Shown here in pieces: positions 5,450 through 7,539 of a stretch of 7,539 nucleotides of DNA. The position numbers and the translations under genes were made by a program. Position 1 is the stretch's first letter, and every line of letters starts with the position of its first letter. Below the pieces are notes generated by a model that saw only the letters and a program-made list of their open reading frames with translations, was not told where the DNA came from and made no database searches. This DNA comes from an uncultured Selenomonas sp. (GTDB lineage Bacteria > Bacillota > Negativicutes > Selenomonadales > Selenomonadaceae): positions 1-7,539 of the forward strand of contig CAJPRR010000111.1 in assembly GCA_905373085.1 (NCBI GenBank), in the 5' to 3' direction.

Positions 5450-6601
5450 TTATTGGCCTAGGGCAGAATTTCCACAACATCCTGCAAAAGACTCGCCGCT
5501 TTGCATGCCCAATTCCGCAAGAGCCTCTTTCAGCACGCGGAAAAACGCCTCGATGTCCGCCTTATCGATCGCGCCGAGCGCGCACAGGCGAAACGTCCCC
5601 TTCTCCTGCATCTTGCCCGGATAGATCGTGAAGCCATGCGCATAGCAATAATCGTGCACGCGGTCAAAATCCCAGCGCTCATCCGCAGGATAGAGCACGG
5701 AGACGACGAGTCCCAACTGAATCTCCGGGCGGATCGCCTCTTTCATCCCTAGAGCCGCAAGCCCGCGGTGAATCGCCGCCGCCACTCGCGCATGACGCGC
5801 CGCCTTCGCCTCTTCCCCCTCGGCAAAGTATTCGGCAAGCGCCTGCTTCGCCGCATAGATCGTCTGTACGGGCGGCGTGAACTGCATCTGTCCCGTCTTT
5901 TCAAAGTACGCGTACTGCTGGTAGAGGTTGCAGTAATACGAGCGCACGGGATAGTCCTTCGACGCCTCGATGAGCGAGGTGCGGCCGATGACGAAGGAAA
6001 GCCCCGTCATCGCCTGCAGTCCCTTCTGTGCCGATGCCATACAGAAGTCGATGTTCGCCTCTTCCATCGAAAAGGGCAGCATCGCATACGTCGAAGTCGT
6101 ATCAACGACGAACGCCGCGCCGTGCGCATGCGCGAGCGCACCGATTTCGCGGACGGGGTTCAGGACGCCCGTGCCCGTCTCGTGATGCGTCGTATAGACG
6201 AGAGCGATGTCGGGATCATTCGCGAGGGTGCGCTCGATCGCCTTGAGGTCAGGCACGTCTTCGACGGAAAAGCGCAGGTCGATATGCGCCAGCCCGTATG
6301 CACGGCAGATAGCGACGGCACGCGCGGAATACGCGCCGTTGTTGACGACGAGCGCTTTCTTCCCCGCAGGCAAAAGCGAGTTCAGGCACACGTCCATGTT
6401 GAGCGTGCCCGAGCCGCAGAAGAGCACGCACGAAAACTCCTTCGCATCGGCATGAACGATCTTCAAAAGTTCTTGTGCCACCTCGCGCATGACATCGCCA
6501 AACTCCTCTTCGCGCGGACAAATATCGGGCACGACCTGTGCCATCTTCACCGTATCCGTCGTCGTCGCCGGACCCGGATTCAAGAGGATCTTCCTCTCCA
6601 T
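5450..6601 (-). CDS. phnW: 2-aminoethylphosphonate:pyruvate aminotransferase
   Basis: A PLP-dependent class V aminotransferase of 383 residues that interconverts phosphonoacetaldehyde and 2-aminoethylphosphonate with alanine/pyruvate. Visible signs are the start LLNPGPATTT (6-15), the cofactor loop GSGTLNMD (63-70), HHETGTGVLNP (139-149), the PLP-ring Asp in VVDTTS (D167) and the Schiff-base lysine in SAQKGLQ (K193), followed by TIYPGK (325-330) and FRLCALGAI near the end. Next to a phosphonopyruvate decarboxylase it most likely works in the synthetic direction, making aminoethylphosphonate for lipids or surface polymers. A short tail with a Cys pair (366-383) extends past the family core. 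The ATG at 6601 has GGAGG nine bases upstream. No promoter is seen in the 51 bases before it, so it may be read from within or upstream of the nuclease gene. Confidence 0.93.
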   Translation of the reverse strand: MERKILLNPGPATTTDTVKMAQVVPDICPREEEFGDVMREVAQELLKIVHADAKEFSCVLFCGSGTLNMDVCLNSLLPAGKKALVVNNGAYSARAVAICRAYGLAHIDLRFSVEDVPDLKAIERTLANDPDIALVYTTHHETGTGVLNPVREIGALAHAHGAAFVVDTTSTYAMLPFSMEEANIDFCMASAQKGLQAMTGLSFVIGRTSLIEASKDYPVRSYYCNLYQQYAYFEKTGQMQFTPPVQTIYAAKQALAEYFAEGEEAKAARHARVAAAIHRGLAALGMKEAIRPEIQLGLVVSVLYPADERWDFDRVHDYCYAHGFTIYPGKMQEKGTFRLCALGAIDKADIEAFFRVLKEALAELGMQSGESFAGCCGNSALGQ

Positions 6602-6652
6602 CAGCTGCCGCCTCCATCAAGACCGTTCCATCACAAGACTCATCTTCCAGCC

Positions 6653-7537
6653 TTACAACATCGTTTTGTAGCGAGCCTGTTCCGCTTTCGGAATGGAAAG
6701 AGCGTCCATGGCTTTTTCCGCCGTAAACTGCAGATTTTTCATAAGGTTGCGAATGGAGAAGATTCGCTCGCTCTCTTTTCCTTTTTCCATGCCTTTTTCC
6801 AACGCTGCCGCTGCCGCTTTCGCTGCCGCTTCCTCTGCTGCTTCCTCCGCCCGAACCTTCAGAGCGCGTTCCTGATCCCAAACGAAATTCAGCATATCAA
6901 AAACCTCCTCCGTCTGCTTTTTTCTGAAATATTCTTCTAAATAGTTATTTTCCAAACAATATCGGATACCTTGCCGCACCGCCGCTTCGAGGCTCGAACC
7001 ATCTTTGACAAGTTGACGCACCTTGGCGACGAATGCGCTGTACGCCTTCAGTGCGCGGCTCCTGCCAAGGATGGCGCCGCCTTGCGCCTCATTGATGTTG
7101 AGAACCTCAACCGTAAGTTCAAGATCGCCGGCTCTCCCACCAAAAGCATCGGAAAGGTGCTGCGTCCATCGGTCAGGCATTTCTTCCTCGCCATTATACA
7201 GCACATAGAATCTCGGTGCAGGCAACGGAATGCGCGCCAGTCTATAGACGGCATCGTCATCGACATATTGGCGGTAAAGCTCAGCAATATACATGAGCAG
7301 GCGCAAAGGCATGTTCTTGTTCAGCGTGCTTTGATGCTCCAATAGAACGATGTGGCAATCTTTCACGAGGAAACCTACATCATTGCGAATACCCGTAAAA
7401 AATGTCCAGTCCAACGTCGTCAGTTGTATATCGGAAAAGTTCACAGTTTCACCAAGCAGACCGGCTGAAAGCTCCGCCAAACGAACTTCATCATGAAATA
7501 TGTCGCGGAAAAGCGAATCCTTATAAGTCCGCTTCAC
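6653..7537 (-). CDS. Rpn-family PD-(D/E)XK nuclease / putative transposase-like protein
   Basis: A 294-residue protein beginning KRTYKDSLFRDIF, the typical start of the Rpn (recombination-promoting nuclease) family. The nuclease core shows D53 in RNDVGF and E67-x-Q69 in LLEHQS, the family form of the PD-(D/E)XK site with Gln in place of Lys, followed by a helix MPLRLLMYIAELYRQYV (76-92). Residues 222-260 are an Ala/Glu/Lys-rich coiled coil, and the end (261-294, RNLMKNLQ, AMDALSIP) is the short helical tail common in such proteins of Selenomonas. The first codon in view is GTG at 7537, two bases from the window edge, so the true start could lie outside. Family members cut DNA and promote RecA-independent recombination and are often in many copies. 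A 60-base row in it (7381-7440) is 42% GC by hand count against 62% for a row of the ATPase gene, which hints at separate origin. Confidence 0.85.
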   Translation of the reverse strand: MKRTYKDSLFRDIFHDEVRLAELSAGLLGETVNFSDIQLTTLDWTFFTGIRNDVGFLVKDCHIVLLEHQSTLNKNMPLRLLMYIAELYRQYVDDDAVYRLARIPLPAPRFYVLYNGEEEMPDRWTQHLSDAFGGRAGDLELTVEVLNINEAQGGAILGRSRALKAYSAFVAKVRQLVKDGSSLEAAVRQGIRYCLENNYLEEYFRKKQTEEVFDMLNFVWDQERALKVRAEEAAEEAAAKAAAAALEKGMEKGKESERIFSIRNLMKNLQFTAEKAMDALSIPKAEQARYKTML

Positions 7538-7539
7538 TG

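Noticed and set aside
5768..6940. Long plus-strand open frame opposite the aminotransferase and nuclease genes
   Set aside because: Arg-rich low-complexity translation without recognisable motifs, spanning the end of one real gene and the start of another; the minus-strand proteins have clear family motifs.

Overview
The window reads almost entirely on the minus strand and looks like a high-GC, Gram-negative-type Firmicute (Negativicutes, Selenomonas-like). The evidence is strong AGGAGG ribosome sites, tightly packed genes, a DUF2325 protein start and an Rpn-type nuclease with a Selenomonas-style C-terminus. The genus is an inference from protein style, not a proven identification.

In transcription order (right to left): an Rpn/PD-(D/E)XK family nuclease gene (7537-6653) with lower GC than its neighbours; then a two-gene phosphonate pair, 2-aminoethylphosphonate:pyruvate aminotransferase (6601-5450) and phosphonopyruvate decarboxylase (5439-4321), joined by a stop codon that touches the next ribosome site. 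No PEP mutase lies in the window, so the phosphonate pathway is incomplete here.

Next comes the most interesting part, a four-gene operon (4179-361) with its own near-perfect sigma-70 promoter (TTGACA, 17 bases, TATGAT). It encodes a 72-residue glycine-zipper membrane protein (DUF6110-like), a 175-residue protein with two membrane segments and a Cys-poor HMA2-type domain, a 288-residue Gly/Met-rich repeat protein with a second HMA2-type domain, and a P1B-type metal ATPase in which the usual CPC membrane motif is replaced by FSC. The ATPase gene overlaps the stop of the gene before it (ATGA). A long stem-loop separates the first and second genes, and a strong hairpin terminator closes the operon at 313-356. 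The gene content (an atypical P1B ATPase with small membrane and HMA-like partners) resembles the ferrosome (fez) iron-storage organelle loci known from Desulfovibrio, Shewanella, Rhodopseudomonas and Clostridioides difficile. I propose it as a candidate ferrosome or related metal-compartment operon; this is an inference.

At the left edge is the start of a DUF2325 gene (82 to beyond 1) with a perfect consensus promoter whose -35 box is covered by a near-perfect Fur-type 7-1-7 operator. A weaker Fur-like site overlaps the -10 of the ATPase operon, so the two units may share iron control.
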